Notes: generated by a model not told the origin, from the letters alone. A stretch of 64,000 nucleotides of DNA from Natronomonas salinimetallica (GCF_013839515.1 NZ_JACDNQ010000007.1:16978-80977); one strand, 5' to 3'. Counted from the stretch's first letter, positions 18,082 to 25,804 are shown. Program-made: numbers and translations.

Positions 18082-18668
18082 CAGTCCCGACCGACGACGC
18101 GGGTTTGCTCGTGTTCGGGGAAGATCTCCTCGACCGTCCCGGCCCCCCATCGCGACTCGATCAGCGCCCGGAGTTCGGTCTCGTAATCGCCCTTGCGGAT
18201 CCGTTCGCTCGGGCCCGACTCGACGGTCAGATGCGTCTCGACGAGGCGGTCGACCGCGCCGCGGCCGAACCCCGAAAGCGGGGCGACGTAATCGACGCCG
18301 TGTCGGTCCTCCAGACTCTGGGCGACCGCACGCGAGACGGTCGGCACCCGGTCGTCGCGACGTGTCCCGTCGGCGACGGCGTCGTACTCCCCGGCGGCGG
18401 CCTCCAGGGCGGCCTCGTGAACCGCCTGGATGCCGGCCCGCGGGAATCCGTCCTCGCGCATCCGGTCTGTCGCCTCCGTTGCGACGTCCTCGGACAGTTC
18501 GATCCGCTCGAAGGGAAACCCGAGCGCCTCCGCCGCGTCGCGAGCGTGCGTCCAGTCGTCCGTGATATCGAAGTGAGCGGTCACGAGCGTGACGTCGTAG
18601 AACGCCTCCAAGAGCAGCGCCGACAGCGAGGAGTCCTTGCCGGCGCTAAACAGCAAGCCACACTCCAT
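18081..18668 (-). CDS. PP-loop ATP pyrophosphatase domain protein (DUF7411-like)
   Basis: A 195-residue N-type ATP pyrophosphatase fold. The PP-loop is GLLFSAGKDSSLSALLLEAF at residues 4-23 (SGGxDS variant SAGKDS), followed by VTLVTAHFDITDDWTHARDA and a conserved DAVADGTRRDDRVPTVSRAV segment. Such domains activate carbonyl or carboxyl groups with AMP in tRNA modification or amide synthesis; the substrate of this haloarchaeal family is unknown. Its ATG overlaps the TAA of the PDCD5 gene by one base (TAATG), so they are translationally coupled, hinting at a role near the ribosome. Confidence 0.75.
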   Translation of the reverse strand: MECGLLFSAGKDSSLSALLLEAFYDVTLVTAHFDITDDWTHARDAAEALGFPFERIELSEDVATEATDRMREDGFPRAGIQAVHEAALEAAAGEYDAVADGTRRDDRVPTVSRAVAQSLEDRHGVDYVAPLSGFGRGAVDRLVETHLTVESGPSERIRKGDYETELRALIESRWGAGTVEEIFPEHEQTRVVGRD

Positions 18669-19015
18669 TACCGACGCTGGATGTCGAAGCTCTTCGATTC
18701 GGGCTTCATCTCCTGGAGCAGTTCCTTCATCTTCTCCTCGTCGATCTTCCCGTTGAGCCGCCCGCTCTGTGCCAGGGCGACGATCTGTTGTTCGACCTGC
18801 TCGCCGAACTGCGGTTTCGACATCTGGATGGTGTTGAGCCGCTTTCGGGCCCCGTCGGTCAGTGCCTTTCGGAGCATCGCCTTCTTTTGAGCCTCGGCCT
18901 GTTGGCGTTGGGCATCCGCGGCTTCGGCGTCCTCGCCACCCTGTTGTTCTTTGAGCTGTTCCATCTTTTTTTCGCGGAGTTCCTGCAGTTCGTCGTCGGT
19001 GGGATCGCCGCTCAT
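18668..19015 (-). CDS. PDCD5-family DNA-binding protein
   Basis: A 115-residue all-helical protein of the archaeal/eukaryotic PDCD5 (TFAR19) family. The family pattern is complete: [17 protein letters not shown] at the N-terminus, [20 protein letters not shown] in the middle and [20 protein letters not shown] towards the end. The N-terminal half is strongly charged and probably a long helix. The exact archaeal role is not established; genomes often place it beside ribosomal and translation genes. A TATA-like GGTTTTTGTG lies ~25-33 nt upstream on the minus strand. It is the first gene of a pair with the PP-loop protein. Confidence 0.93.
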   Translation of the reverse strand: MSGDPTDDELQELREKKMEQLKEQQGGEDAEAADAQRQQAEAQKKAMLRKALTDGARKRLNTIQMSKPQFGEQVEQQIVALAQSGRLNGKIDEEKMKELLQEMKPESKSFDIQRR

Positions 19016-19060
19016 ACATGTCCGTTATCGCCGCGAACACAAAAACCGTTATCACTCTCT

Positions 19061-19068
19061 TTTTTATC
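19061..19068 (+). promoter_or_regulatory. TATA box of the MOSC gene
   Basis: TTTTTATC, 22-29 nt before ATG 19090; it excludes the in-frame upstream ATG at 19018, which lies before the box. Confidence 0.55.
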
Positions 19069-19089
19069 GGGCGGGCCGGTCGTTCGGGC

Positions 19090-20019
19090 ATGGACGCCCC
19101 CGACTGGCACGGCGAACATCCCGTATCCGATCCCGCGGCGGCCGATCCGTCCCTCGCTGGAATCCAGCGGTTTCCGATCAAGTCACTCGACCCCGAGTCC
19201 CGCGAACACGCGAGGCTCGCGACCGACGGGGCGCTCCGGGGTGATCGTCGCTGGGCGATCGTCGACCGGCCCGCATCGGAGCCATACGACCCGACGGCGG
19301 CCGACGTGACCGGGACCGGCGACTACGTCAACGGCAAAAAGACCGACGCAGTCCATCGGATCCGCTCGCGGTTTCATCCGCCCGCCGACGGCGGGCCGGC
19401 CGTCTCCCTCCGCGAACAGTCGGCCCCGCCGTCGGCGACGCGCCGCTTCGACCTCTACGAGGGCGGGTCGGACCGGAACGAACGCGACGTCCATGCCGGC
19501 GCGAACGAGTGGCTCTCGGCGTCCCTCGGCCGCCCCGTGAGCCTCCGGTGGGATCGGCGGGGACAACACGACGACCGGGAGCGACACGGCCCGACGGTCG
19601 TCTCGACGGCGACGCTCCGGGAGATCGCGGCGTGGTTCGATATCACGCTCGCGTCGGCCCGACGGCGATTCCGGGCGAACCTCGAAATCGGCGGCGTCCC
19701 GCCCTTCTGGGAGGACCGCCTCTTCGCCGACGAGGGGACGGTCGTCGCCTTCCGGGTCGGCTCTGCGCTCGTCGAGGGGATCCACCCCTGTCAGCGGTGT
19801 GCTGTCCCCGGACGCGATCCGGACACCGGGGCTGAAACGCCCGATTTCCGGAAGACGTTCATCCGTCGTCGCCGGGAGACGCTCCCGCCGTGGACCGAAT
19901 GTGACCGGTTCGATCACCCCTTCAGGCTGATGGTGAACACGCGACTCCCGCGGGAGTCCGACGGAATGTGGGTCGCGGTCGGGGACGAGGTCGGCGTCGT
20001 GGACCGCCGCCCCGAATGA
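19090..20019 (+). CDS. MOSC domain-containing protein with N-terminal beta-barrel
   Basis: A 309-residue protein resembling the YcbX/mARC group, which bind molybdenum cofactor and act in sulfur transfer or reduction of N-hydroxylated compounds. The MOSC N-terminal domain begins LAGIQRFPIKSLDPESREHA. The C-terminal MOSC core shows RRFRANLEIGGVPPFWEDRL and the conserved cysteine region HPCQRCAVPGRDPDTGAETP, where the Cys would bind the molybdenum centre. The middle (~120-165) is more variable. Start chosen from the TATA position. It is divergent from the PDCD5 operon; no 2Fe-2S domain is attached. Confidence 0.8.
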   Translation: MDAPDWHGEHPVSDPAAADPSLAGIQRFPIKSLDPESREHARLATDGALRGDRRWAIVDRPASEPYDPTAADVTGTGDYVNGKKTDAVHRIRSRFHPPADGGPAVSLREQSAPPSATRRFDLYEGGSDRNERDVHAGANEWLSASLGRPVSLRWDRRGQHDDRERHGPTVVSTATLREIAAWFDITLASARRRFRANLEIGGVPPFWEDRLFADEGTVVAFRVGSALVEGIHPCQRCAVPGRDPDTGAETPDFRKTFIRRRRETLPPWTECDRFDHPFRLMVNTRLPRESDGMWVAVGDEVGVVDRRPE

Positions 20020-20115
20020 CGTTCCCCGCGTGAACGCCGGGGGGGTCACGGGCAGGCGGGTCGCTACCGCCGGCGATACCTTCGTGAGGAGACCACGATA
20101 CCGACGCGTGAATGA

Positions 20116-20144
20116 GACGGCCCCCGCGACGCGACGGGGCCGTC
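20116..20144 (-). terminator. hairpin downstream of the crcB pair
   Basis: Perfect 9-bp stem GACGGCCCC / GGGGCCGTC starting 5 nt after the crcB2 stop on the minus strand. No T-run follows, so it may stabilise the 3' end instead of terminating. Confidence 0.45.
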
Positions 20145-20148
20145 CGTA

Positions 20149-20499
20149 TCAGAGCATCCCGGCGACGGCCCCGCCGAGAACCGCCGCGGCCAACGCGGCG
20201 GCAAGCGTCCCGACGGCGTTGATCGCTGCCGCCCTGGGCGCGCCGTCCTCGACAAGTCGGACGGTCCCGACGGCGAACGACGAAAACGTCGTGAAGGCAC
20301 CACAGAACCCGACGCCGAGCGCGAGCGCGGCCGGACCGCCGGGATCGAGCCCGACGATGACGCCGAGAAGGAAGCTGCCGACGACGTTGACGAACGCGAT
20401 GTCCCCGCCCCGACGCTCGATCGTGCGTCCGACGGCGTACCGCGAGACGGCCCCGAGAGCGCCACCGAGGCCGACGGCGGCGACGCCTACGAGCGCCAC
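20149..20499 (-). CDS. crcB: fluoride channel subunit CrcB2 (Fluc family)
   Basis: A 116-residue four-helix membrane protein of the Fluc fluoride channel family. Hallmarks: GLGGALGAVSRYAVGRTIER at the N-terminus, FVNVVGSFLLGVIVGL with the pore Asn in helix 2, and GFCGAFTTFSSFAVGTVRLV with the helix-3 break and stacked Phe residues. It starts with GTG at 20499, overlapping the end of the upstream crcB1 by 13 nt. Paired, slightly different CrcB proteins form a heterodimeric channel that lets toxic fluoride leave the cell; the arrangement here suggests the same. The stop is TGATACGG followed by a hairpin. Confidence 0.9.
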   Translation of the reverse strand: MALVGVAAVGLGGALGAVSRYAVGRTIERRGGDIAFVNVVGSFLLGVIVGLDPGGPAALALGVGFCGAFTTFSSFAVGTVRLVEDGAPRAAAINAVGTLAAALAAAVLGGAVAGML

Positions 20500-20846
20500 T
20501 CGATCACCTCCCGGGCCGCGAGGACCGCCGCAAACCCGAGCGCGTAGTTGGCGAGGACGTTGCCCGCCGCGAGCCCCGGATTCAGCGCGACCGTCTCGAC
20601 GGCGAAGGTGCTGTAGGTCGTAAACGAGGAGACGAATCCCGTCGAGGCGGCCAGCCGAACCCGGTCGGAGACGTGTCCCCGGTCTCTCACGCGGTAGACG
20701 AACAGTCCGAGCGCGAACGCGCCAACGACGTTGACGGCGAGTGTCCCCCACGGGAACGACTCCGGGAGGGCGAGCGCGATCCCGTAGCGACTCACCGCGC
20801 CGGCGAATCCACCGCCCGCGACGAGGAGGGTAGATCGAAGCTTCAC
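20487..20846 (-). CDS. crcB: fluoride channel subunit CrcB1 (Fluc family)
   Basis: A 119-residue four-helix membrane protein, first gene of the crcB pair. Motifs: GGGFAGAVSRYGIALALPES, GTLAVNVVGAFALGLFVYRV with the helix-2 Asn, and TGFVSSFTTYSTFAVETVAL with the helix-3 break. The GTG at 20846 is the start, supported by a TATA box (20869-20878) 23-32 nt upstream. Its 3' end overlaps crcB2 in a different frame, so expression is probably coupled at equal dose. No crcB-type fluoride riboswitch is evident upstream; the adjacent region is a short tandem repeat and the left end of an IS element. Confidence 0.9.
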   Translation of the reverse strand: MKLRSTLLVAGGGFAGAVSRYGIALALPESFPWGTLAVNVVGAFALGLFVYRVRDRGHVSDRVRLAASTGFVSSFTTYSTFAVETVALNPGLAAGNVLANYALGFAAVLAAREVIEWRS

Positions 20847-20868
20847 ACCGACGCTCCGACACGTGGCG

Positions 20869-20878
20869 GTTTATATTT
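20869..20878 (-). promoter_or_regulatory. TATA box of crcB1-crcB2
   Basis: AAATATAAAC on the minus strand, 23-32 nt before the GTG at 20846; leaderless transcript predicted. Confidence 0.55.
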
Positions 20879-20905
20879 GAAGATGCGAGCCCGCAGAGGC
20901 CCTCT

Positions 20906-20950
20906 CGTTCGCACTGACGGCGCTCGATCCGTTCGCACTGACGGCGCTCG
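20906..20950. repeat. 24-bp tandem repeat, two units
   Basis: CGTTCGCACTGACGGCGCTC is present at 20906 and 20930 in the promoter-distal region of crcB1. Confidence 0.85.
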
Positions 20951-21118
20951 CGGCCGGTCCCCCTTCGGGTCGATAGAGCCGTTCGTATCAGCGTAATGCA
21001 AGGTGGAGCCTCCGGCCTCAAGGAGCGACCGAAGCGTAGCGGAGGGAGCGAGTAGGCCGGAGAGGAAACCGACACGGTACGACACAACCGGCATACTCCC
21101 ACCGACCGACTCCCGAAC

Positions 21119-21128
21119 GTATAAGTAT
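21119..21128 (+). promoter_or_regulatory. TATA box of tnpB
   Basis: GTATAAGTAT, 21-30 nt before the ATG at 21149. Confidence 0.5.
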
Positions 21129-21148
21129 CGTCGGGTCTTCTCTGAAGT

Positions 21149-22444
21149 ATGGACGTGCGTCGAACCGCCGTCGTGAAACTCAACCTTTTCGACGAGCAAC
21201 GCGACGTACTCCACCGAACCGCCGAGCAATACCTGTACTGCGCGAACCGAACCGCTGACTACTGTTGGTCCGACACATCCTACACCGAGTGCAAGACCAA
21301 CAAACGGCAGGTTCGTGACGCGCTCTACTCCGAACTCCGAGGGGAGACGGACCTACAGGCACAACTCGTCCAAGCCGCCATCAAACGCGCCGTCGAAGTT
21401 GTCAGGCAAAGCCTGACAGCCCGTCAGATGTAATCTGACGAAGCCGTCAAAGGCGTTGTCGAACGGTGGAAGAAGGGACAGCGCGTCTCTTGCCCGACGT
21501 TCACCGCCGAGACGATGGACTACGACGCGCGAAGCGCGACGTTCTACCGAAACAAGGTGTCGCTGGCAACTGTTGAGGAGCGGGTCGAACCGTCGTTCAT
21601 TCTCCCGGCAGACAGTCCGACGCCCTACGAGCGATACGTTCTCTCCGAGGACTACGAGTTCCGCGAGAGTACGGTTCGATACGACGCGGTGGACGACGAG
21701 TTCTACATCCAACTCTCGACTCGGCGGACGGACGGCGACGACGCAGAGGTTCCGGCAGATACCGGGCACCCCGACCAAACGGTCCTCGGTATCGACCTCG
21801 GCGTCAACTCACTCGCCGTCTCCTCGACCGGCACGTTCTGGCAGGGAGACGAGTACGACCACTGGTGTCGTGAGTTCGAGAAGCGGCGTGGAGAGATGCA
21901 ACAACGCGGCACGCAAGCCGCACACAACACCTTGCTTCGACTCGGGAAGCGCGAAGAAGCGTGGCGAAAGCAGTACATCCACACGCTCGCCAACGAGATT
22001 GTCACGGAAGCCGTCGAACACGACTGCGATGTTATCGTGTTCGAGGAGTTAACCGACATTCGTGAGCGGCTTCCGCACGCGAAGTGGCACCACGTCTGGG
22101 CGTTCCGACGCCTCTACGAGTACGTCTCCTACAAGGCACCTGAGCGGGGTGTCTCCGTGGAGCAAGTCGAACCGAACCACACGTCCCAACGCTGTTCTCG
22201 GACGGACTGTGGGTTCACGCACGAGGACAACCGCCACGGGGAACGCTTCAAGTGCCAGAAGTGCGGGTACGAGGTCAACGCGGACTACAACGGCGCGAAG
22301 AACATCGGGCTACGCTACGCTCGAAAGCGGACGCACAAACTCCGTTCCTCGCCCACGTCGGGGAGCGGAGACGCAGAAGTAGACCTGCGTATACATGGTG
22401 GGACGTTGAACGGCAAGAGTCACCGGCCTATTGCTGGTGCCTGA
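21149..22444 (+). pseudogene. tnpB: tnpB (IS605 OrfB, RuvC-type) interrupted by an in-frame stop in a 45-nt insertion
   Basis: The frame reads from ATG 21149 to TAA 21431-21433 and continues in the same frame to TGA at 22444. Removing 21399-21443 (45 nt, 15 codons) restores a smooth helix reading RAVEAVKGVVERWKKG, so the stop came with an insertion and not by point mutation. Downstream parts look intact: RuvC motifs VLGIDLGVNSLAVSS (Asp), CDVIVFEELTDIRERL (Glu) and VNADYNGAKNIG (Asp), and the zinc ribbon SQRCSRTDCGFTHE...FKCQKCGYE. TnpB proteins are RNA-guided nucleases of IS605 elements. A downstream restart at 21515 could give a 309-residue fragment lacking the N-terminal domain. Readthrough is not excluded. 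Confidence 0.85.
21399..21443. repeat. 45-nt double-hairpin insertion inside tnpB
   Basis: Contains GTCAGGC-AAA-GCCTGAC (21401-21417) and CGTCAGA-TGTAA-TCTGACG (21422-21440); the TAA stop lies in the second loop. The flanking CGAAG is present on both sides (21394-21398 and 21439-21443), consistent with a 5-nt target duplication or with slippage. Confidence 0.7.
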
Positions 22445-22465
22445 TTGCCGGGAGTCCACATCAAA

Positions 22466-22521
22466 GCCACTGAAAGGCGACGCCTTTCAAGGCCTTGGCA
22501 GAGCGACGCTCTGCCAGTGGC
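22466..22521. repeat. cruciform-like repeat at the right end of the IS element
   Basis: An outer stem GCCACT / AGTGGC (22466-22471 / 22516-22521) encloses two hairpins, each with the 3-nt loop GAC: TGAAAGGC/GCCTTTCA and GGCAGAGC/GCTCTGCC. They are joined by the palindrome AAGGCCTT. The module has the same double-hairpin design as the 45-nt insertion in tnpB. Confidence 0.75.
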
Positions 22522-22571
22522 CCCACCCTCAACGAACCGAGGCGCGTATGCGCCGAGGGAGTAGGGTGGGG
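22521..22571. terminator. long hairpin between tnpB and FKBP genes
   Basis: CCCCACCCT (22521-22529) pairs with AGGGTGGGG (22563-22571), with an inner stem GGCGC-GTAT-GCGCC. It may be the right end of the IS element and could also end transcription from both sides. Confidence 0.5.
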
Positions 22572-22575
22572 TAGT

Positions 22576-23046
22576 TTACTTGACGTCGAGGACCTCGATC
22601 TCGAACGTCAGCGTCTCCCCCGCGAGTTGGGGGTTAAAATCGACCTCGACGACGTCCTCGCCGACGTGGACGACCTCGCCGTGTTGGCCGTTCTGCGCTT
22701 CGAGATACGCCCCCTCGTCGGGAGTCTGCCCTCCCAGCATCTCGCGGAGGTCGTCGGTTTCGAACGTCTGGATGCGTTCGTCGGATCGCTCGCCGTAGGC
22801 CTTCTCCGGGGGGATCGAAAGCGTCGTGTTCGCGCCCTCCTCGAGGCCCACGAGTCCCTCGTCCATCCCCTCGATGACCTGTTCAGCGCCGACTTCGACC
22901 GTCAGCGGGGTATACTCTCGGTCGGGTTGGGACTCGGCCAGCCCCGTCTCCTCGGCGACGGTTTCTCGCGACGTGTCGAAGACGGTTTCGTCGTCCAGTC
23001 GGCCGGTGTACTCGAGCGTAACGGAATCGCCAGTAGCTATCGTCAT
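22576..23046 (-). CDS. FKBP-type peptidyl-prolyl isomerase (SlyD-like)
   Basis: A 156-residue two-domain prolyl isomerase and chaperone. FKBP-domain motifs: GDSVTLEYTGRLDDETVFDT at the N-terminus, LTVEVGAEQVIEGMDEGLVG before the inserted flap (IF) domain, and IPPEKAYGERSDERIQTFE leading into it. The C-terminal strand VEVDFNPQLAGETLTFEIEV closes the FKBP barrel. This is the archaeal 'long-type' FKBP layout. There is no signal peptide, so it acts in the cytoplasm on folding proteins. ATG 23046 gives the canonical N-terminus. Its stop is 5 nt from the IS-end hairpin, so the IS lies directly against its 3' end. Confidence 0.92.
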   Translation of the reverse strand: MTIATGDSVTLEYTGRLDDETVFDTSRETVAEETGLAESQPDREYTPLTVEVGAEQVIEGMDEGLVGLEEGANTTLSIPPEKAYGERSDERIQTFETDDLREMLGGQTPDEGAYLEAQNGQHGEVVHVGEDVVEVDFNPQLAGETLTFEIEVLDVK

Positions 23047-23153
23047 ACCCGAGTGAGGGACGCCACACGGAAAACACGTTGGACTTATCAATCGGCGGGC
23101 ACCGGCCGGTCCCGGATCGGTCGGCCCCGCGGCCGTCGGACGGACGAAAACGG

Positions 23154-23738
23154 CTAGTCGAGCAGGTCCGTAACGACCGAACGCGCCTCGGCGAGGACCT
23201 CCGGTTCGGGCCGCGTCGCGTCGATCCGGTGAAAGCGCTCCGGTTCGGACTCGATCAGTCGCTCGTAGTTCGCCCGCACTCGTTTTAAATACGACGCGGC
23301 CTCGAACTTGTTCGTCGCGCCGGCCCGCTCGGCTCCGAGTTCGGCCGGGAGATCGAAGTACAGCGTCGCGTCGGGTGGGCGAGTGAACGGCTCGTGGACG
23401 TCCTTTATGTACGCCATCGGCTCGTCGAGCGTTTCGGCGAGCGTCGCGCTCTGATACGCGTACCTGGAGTCCGAGTAGCGATCCGAAACGACGACGGCTC
23501 CGGCCTCGAGGGCGGGGCGAACGACCCGGGAGAGGTGGTCCGCGTGGTCGGCAGTGTACAAAAACAGCTCCGCCACCGGGTCCGCGTCCTCGTCTCCGAT
23601 CGAGCGCTCGACGGCTTCGCCATACCACGATCCGGTCGGTTCACGGGTGAAGACGGCCCGCTCCGAAAGCTCGGTTTCGAGCCCCGCCGCGACCGTCGTC
23701 TTCCCACCCCCGTCGATCCCTTCGAGCGTGATGAGCAT
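23154..23738 (-). CDS. tmk: thymidylate kinase (dTMP kinase)
   Basis: A 194-residue P-loop kinase that phosphorylates dTMP to dTDP for DNA synthesis. Walker A is [19 protein letters not shown] at residues 3-21, the dTMP-binding [18 protein letters not shown] follows, and the DR(Y/H) motif [18 protein letters not shown] with [17 protein letters not shown] as LID region comes next. Length is normal. Upstream FKBP and downstream S3Ae genes are separate units. No unusual features. Confidence 0.94.
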   Translation of the reverse strand: MLITLEGIDGGGKTTVAAGLETELSERAVFTREPTGSWYGEAVERSIGDEDADPVAELFLYTADHADHLSRVVRPALEAGAVVVSDRYSDSRYAYQSATLAETLDEPMAYIKDVHEPFTRPPDATLYFDLPAELGAERAGATNKFEAASYLKRVRANYERLIESEPERFHRIDATRPEPEVLAEARSVVTDLLD

Positions 23739-23807
23739 ACGCCGACGGTGGCGTCGGGCGCATATCAGTTGCCGGGTATCGAGGGCGGCGCGGCCGCTCG
23801 AGCCCCG

Positions 23808-23822
23808 ATAAAAAAACCTCCC
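23808..23822 (-). terminator. poly-T terminator of the rps15-rps3ae operon
   Basis: On the minus strand GGGAGG is followed by a run of seven T, 16 nt after the rps3ae stop, a typical archaeal termination signal. Confidence 0.6.
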
Positions 23823-23837
23823 GGCTCGAAGGACGCG

Positions 23838-24464
23838 TTAGGCTTCCTCGTCGACGGCGACGGTCGCCTCCTCCTCGGCGGCGACCTCTTCGGGTTTGGC
23901 CTCGACGCGGGTCTTTTGGACCTCGACGCGTCGGAGCGGGTAGATCGTCTTCGCCTCGCCGTAGATCGCCGAGGAGAGCCGTCCCTCGACGATGCTGTCG
24001 ACGAGCCCCTCGAAGGTGCGCTCCTCGGCGGCGTCCTCGACGAGGTCGATCATCGTCCGCCGGATGGCGTGTTCTTGGCTGTGGTCGGCGCTTTTCGTCG
24101 TGTAGGCGACGGGCTGGACCTGCACGCGGTAGTCGTCCGTCGTCAACACGGTAATGAAGGCGTCGACCTTCGAGGTACCGCGGCGGGTGAGGCTTCGCAG
24201 GTAATCACGGGTGAGTTCGTGTTGGATGAACTCGGTGTAGGCGGTGTCGCTGCCGACGTCCGTGACCTGGAAGGTCAGCTTCGTGTTGTTCTCGCTCGGG
24301 TCGTTCTGTAGCTCCCCGAGGGTCGTCTGGATGGTGCGGTCGTAGACCTGTTCGGGCTCGTCCGCGGGTGTCTCGCCGAGTTCGGCCCGGTCGAACATCT
24401 CGGGGGCCATCACGGTGTACCATCGCTTCTCCTGTTTCTGCTTGGATACTGAACGTTCGCTCAT
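23838..24464 (-). CDS. rps3ae: 30S ribosomal protein S3Ae (eS1)
   Basis: A 208-residue protein of the archaeal/eukaryotic S3Ae (eS1) family, a small-subunit protein near the mRNA exit. Recognisable segments include KRWYTVMAPEMFDRAELGET at the N-terminus, KLTFQVTDVGSDTAYTEFIQ and HELTRDYLRSLTRRGTSKVD in the core, and IYPLRRVEVQKTRVEAKPEE near the end. It closes with a highly acidic tail, as expected for a halophile. Its start overlaps the pcc1 stop by 4 nt, and it is the last gene of the rps15 operon, followed by a poly-T terminator. Confidence 0.95.
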   Translation of the reverse strand: MSERSVSKQKQEKRWYTVMAPEMFDRAELGETPADEPEQVYDRTIQTTLGELQNDPSENNTKLTFQVTDVGSDTAYTEFIQHELTRDYLRSLTRRGTSKVDAFITVLTTDDYRVQVQPVAYTTKSADHSQEHAIRRTMIDLVEDAAEERTFEGLVDSIVEGRLSSAIYGEAKTIYPLRRVEVQKTRVEAKPEEVAAEEEATVAVDEEA

Positions 24465-24730
24465 GATCGTGTTGTCGTGTCGGTTATTCGCTTTGCAACT
24501 GTGAGATTCGAGACGTAGTCGTCGACCGTCGTCCGGAGGCCGCCCGTGTTGTCCCGTTCGATCGTCGTCACGACGGCCCCGGAAGGGTCGTCCCGTTCGG
24601 CTCCCGAACCGTCGTCGGTCTCGACGCGCGTCGAGACGTCGTCGGTGTTGTCCGGCGTTATCGCGTCGGCGATCAGCCGGGGACGCTCGTGGACGGTCCG
24701 GATCGTCGCCCGCCGGGACGCGTCGGTCAT
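24461..24730 (-). CDS. pcc1: KEOPS complex subunit Pcc1
   Basis: An 89-residue alpha/beta protein, the dimerising subunit of KEOPS, which makes the t6A modification of tRNA with Kae1, Bud32 and Cgi121. The family pattern is a central loop VVTTIERDNTGGLRTTVDDY and the C-terminal helix VSNLTVAKRITDT. It overlaps both neighbours by 4 nt (ATGA-type), so it is translated as part of the rps15 - recJ-like - pcc1 - rps3ae chain. This gene order is conserved in many archaea and ties KEOPS to the ribosome. Confidence 0.9.
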   Translation of the reverse strand: MTDASRRATIRTVHERPRLIADAITPDNTDDVSTRVETDDGSGAERDDPSGAVVTTIERDNTGGLRTTVDDYVSNLTVAKRITDTTTRS

Positions 24731-25800
24731 ATGGCCCCCCGGAACGCCGCGGTAAAGCCCGCGACGGTCCCGTCGAAGGTCGCCGTCCCGTGGGTTCCCC
24801 GGACCGTCATCCGGCCGTCGAGGTCCCTCGCGGTTGCCCGCAACGGGGCCTCGACGGCGGTCTCGCCGGCCACCGCGGCCGCGCCGTCGGTCACCGCGAG
24901 CGCGATCGGTTCGGGCGAACGATACGAGAGGCCGAGTCGAGCAACGGTGCCCAAAAGCGCCGGCGACCCGCCGTCGAGACGGATCACGTAGACGCCCTCG
25001 TAGCGGCCGGTATCGGCCCCTCGAAGCGCTGTGTGTGCCCGTTGGCCGTGGGCGCGCCAGGCTTCGAGCGCGGCGGCCTCGACCCCGTGGCCGAGCGCCA
25101 GCGCGATTCCGGTACCGGGTTCGACCCGTGCGACCGCATCGAGGACGTCCGCGAAGCCACCGAGCGTCTCGAAGCGCTCGGTGACGTACGGGTGAAGCGC
25201 CCGTTCGACGGCCTCCGCGGCTCGTGGCGGCGCGTTCTCGATCGCCGACAGCGCGAGGACGGAGGCGAGCGTCCGGCCGTCCGGATCGTCGAACGCCCCG
25301 AGGGCGTCCTGGACCGCCCGTCCGTCCGCCGAAAAAGGGGCGTGGACGAGCGTCGATCCGGCGAGCCCTTCGATCAAGTCGTCAGTCGGGATCGCAACGC
25401 CCGGACGGCGCGTCAGATCGGCCGCCTCCAGAAGCCGTCCCGACGGCTCGACGCCGGCACAGACCGCGCCGGCGAGCGCGAGTTCGGGATCGAGCGCGCC
25501 GGGGGCGAACTCGGTGACGGCGTCGGCGGCCTCGACGGCGAGCGCGTCGGCGGCGAGCGTCACGTCGCCGCCCGAGTGGCCGAGGGCGACGGTGCAGTCG
25601 GCGTCGGTCGCCGGGGTGTCGGGGACGGCCGCGAGGCTGACCTGATAGGGCGTCCCGATGGCCTCCAGCGCGCTCGTGAGAAGCCCAGCGGCCGCTAGCG
25701 CGTCGCCGTCGGCGGTCCCGACGAGCCGAACGAAGTCGGCATCGGTGAGCGCTGTGGCGGCGCGGGGGCGTCCGTTCTCCGGGTGGCCGGCGGCCGACAT
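24727..25800 (-). CDS. RecJ/Cdc45-like DHH-superfamily protein, DHH motif not recognisable
   Basis: A 357-residue protein in the position (between rps15 and pcc1) where many archaea encode the RecJ/Cdc45-like nuclease of the replisome. The N-terminal motif ADGDALAAAGLLTSALEA (~29-46) matches the first acidic motif of DHH phosphoesterases. Where DHH should be, the sequence reads CTVALGHSGGDVTLAADALA, without Asp-His-His. A DHHA1-like C-terminus follows (DGRMTVRGTHGTATFDGTVA). It may thus be a structural, Cdc45-like replisome subunit with little or no nuclease activity. It overlaps pcc1 by 4 nt and follows rps15 by 4 nt. Confidence 0.7.
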   Translation of the reverse strand: MSAAGHPENGRPRAATALTDADFVRLVGTADGDALAAAGLLTSALEAIGTPYQVSLAAVPDTPATDADCTVALGHSGGDVTLAADALAVEAADAVTEFAPGALDPELALAGAVCAGVEPSGRLLEAADLTRRPGVAIPTDDLIEGLAGSTLVHAPFSADGRAVQDALGAFDDPDGRTLASVLALSAIENAPPRAAEAVERALHPYVTERFETLGGFADVLDAVARVEPGTGIALALGHGVEAAALEAWRAHGQRAHTALRGADTGRYEGVYVIRLDGGSPALLGTVARLGLSYRSPEPIALAVTDGAAAVAGETAVEAPLRATARDLDGRMTVRGTHGTATFDGTVAGFTAAFRGAI

Positions 25801-25804
25801 CCGA

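Larger units (their letters stand above)
20847..21148. other. intergenic region between crcB1 and the IS element
   Basis: 302 bp holding the crcB1 promoter, a two-unit 24-bp repeat and the left-end hairpin of the tnpB element. No gene is seen. Confidence 0.65.
21008..22573 (+). mobile_element. IS1341/IS605-type element: tnpB only, hairpin ends, no tnpA
   Basis: The unit runs from a left-end palindrome (CCTCCGGCCT at 21008 to AGGCCGGAGAGG ending near 21066, enclosing a GC-rich arm) through a broken tnpB to right-end palindromes ending in AGGGTGGGG at 22571. No tnpA-type Y1 transposase is present, so it would need one elsewhere to move. Exact ends are estimates; the hairpins follow the subterminal palindromes known for IS200/IS605. 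It has inserted between the crcB pair and the FKBP gene. Confidence 0.7.

Noticed and set aside
20847..21007. Fluoride (crcB) riboswitch before the crcB pair
   Set aside because: The TATA box lies only ~25 nt before the start, leaving no leader for an aptamer, and the motif is not seen.
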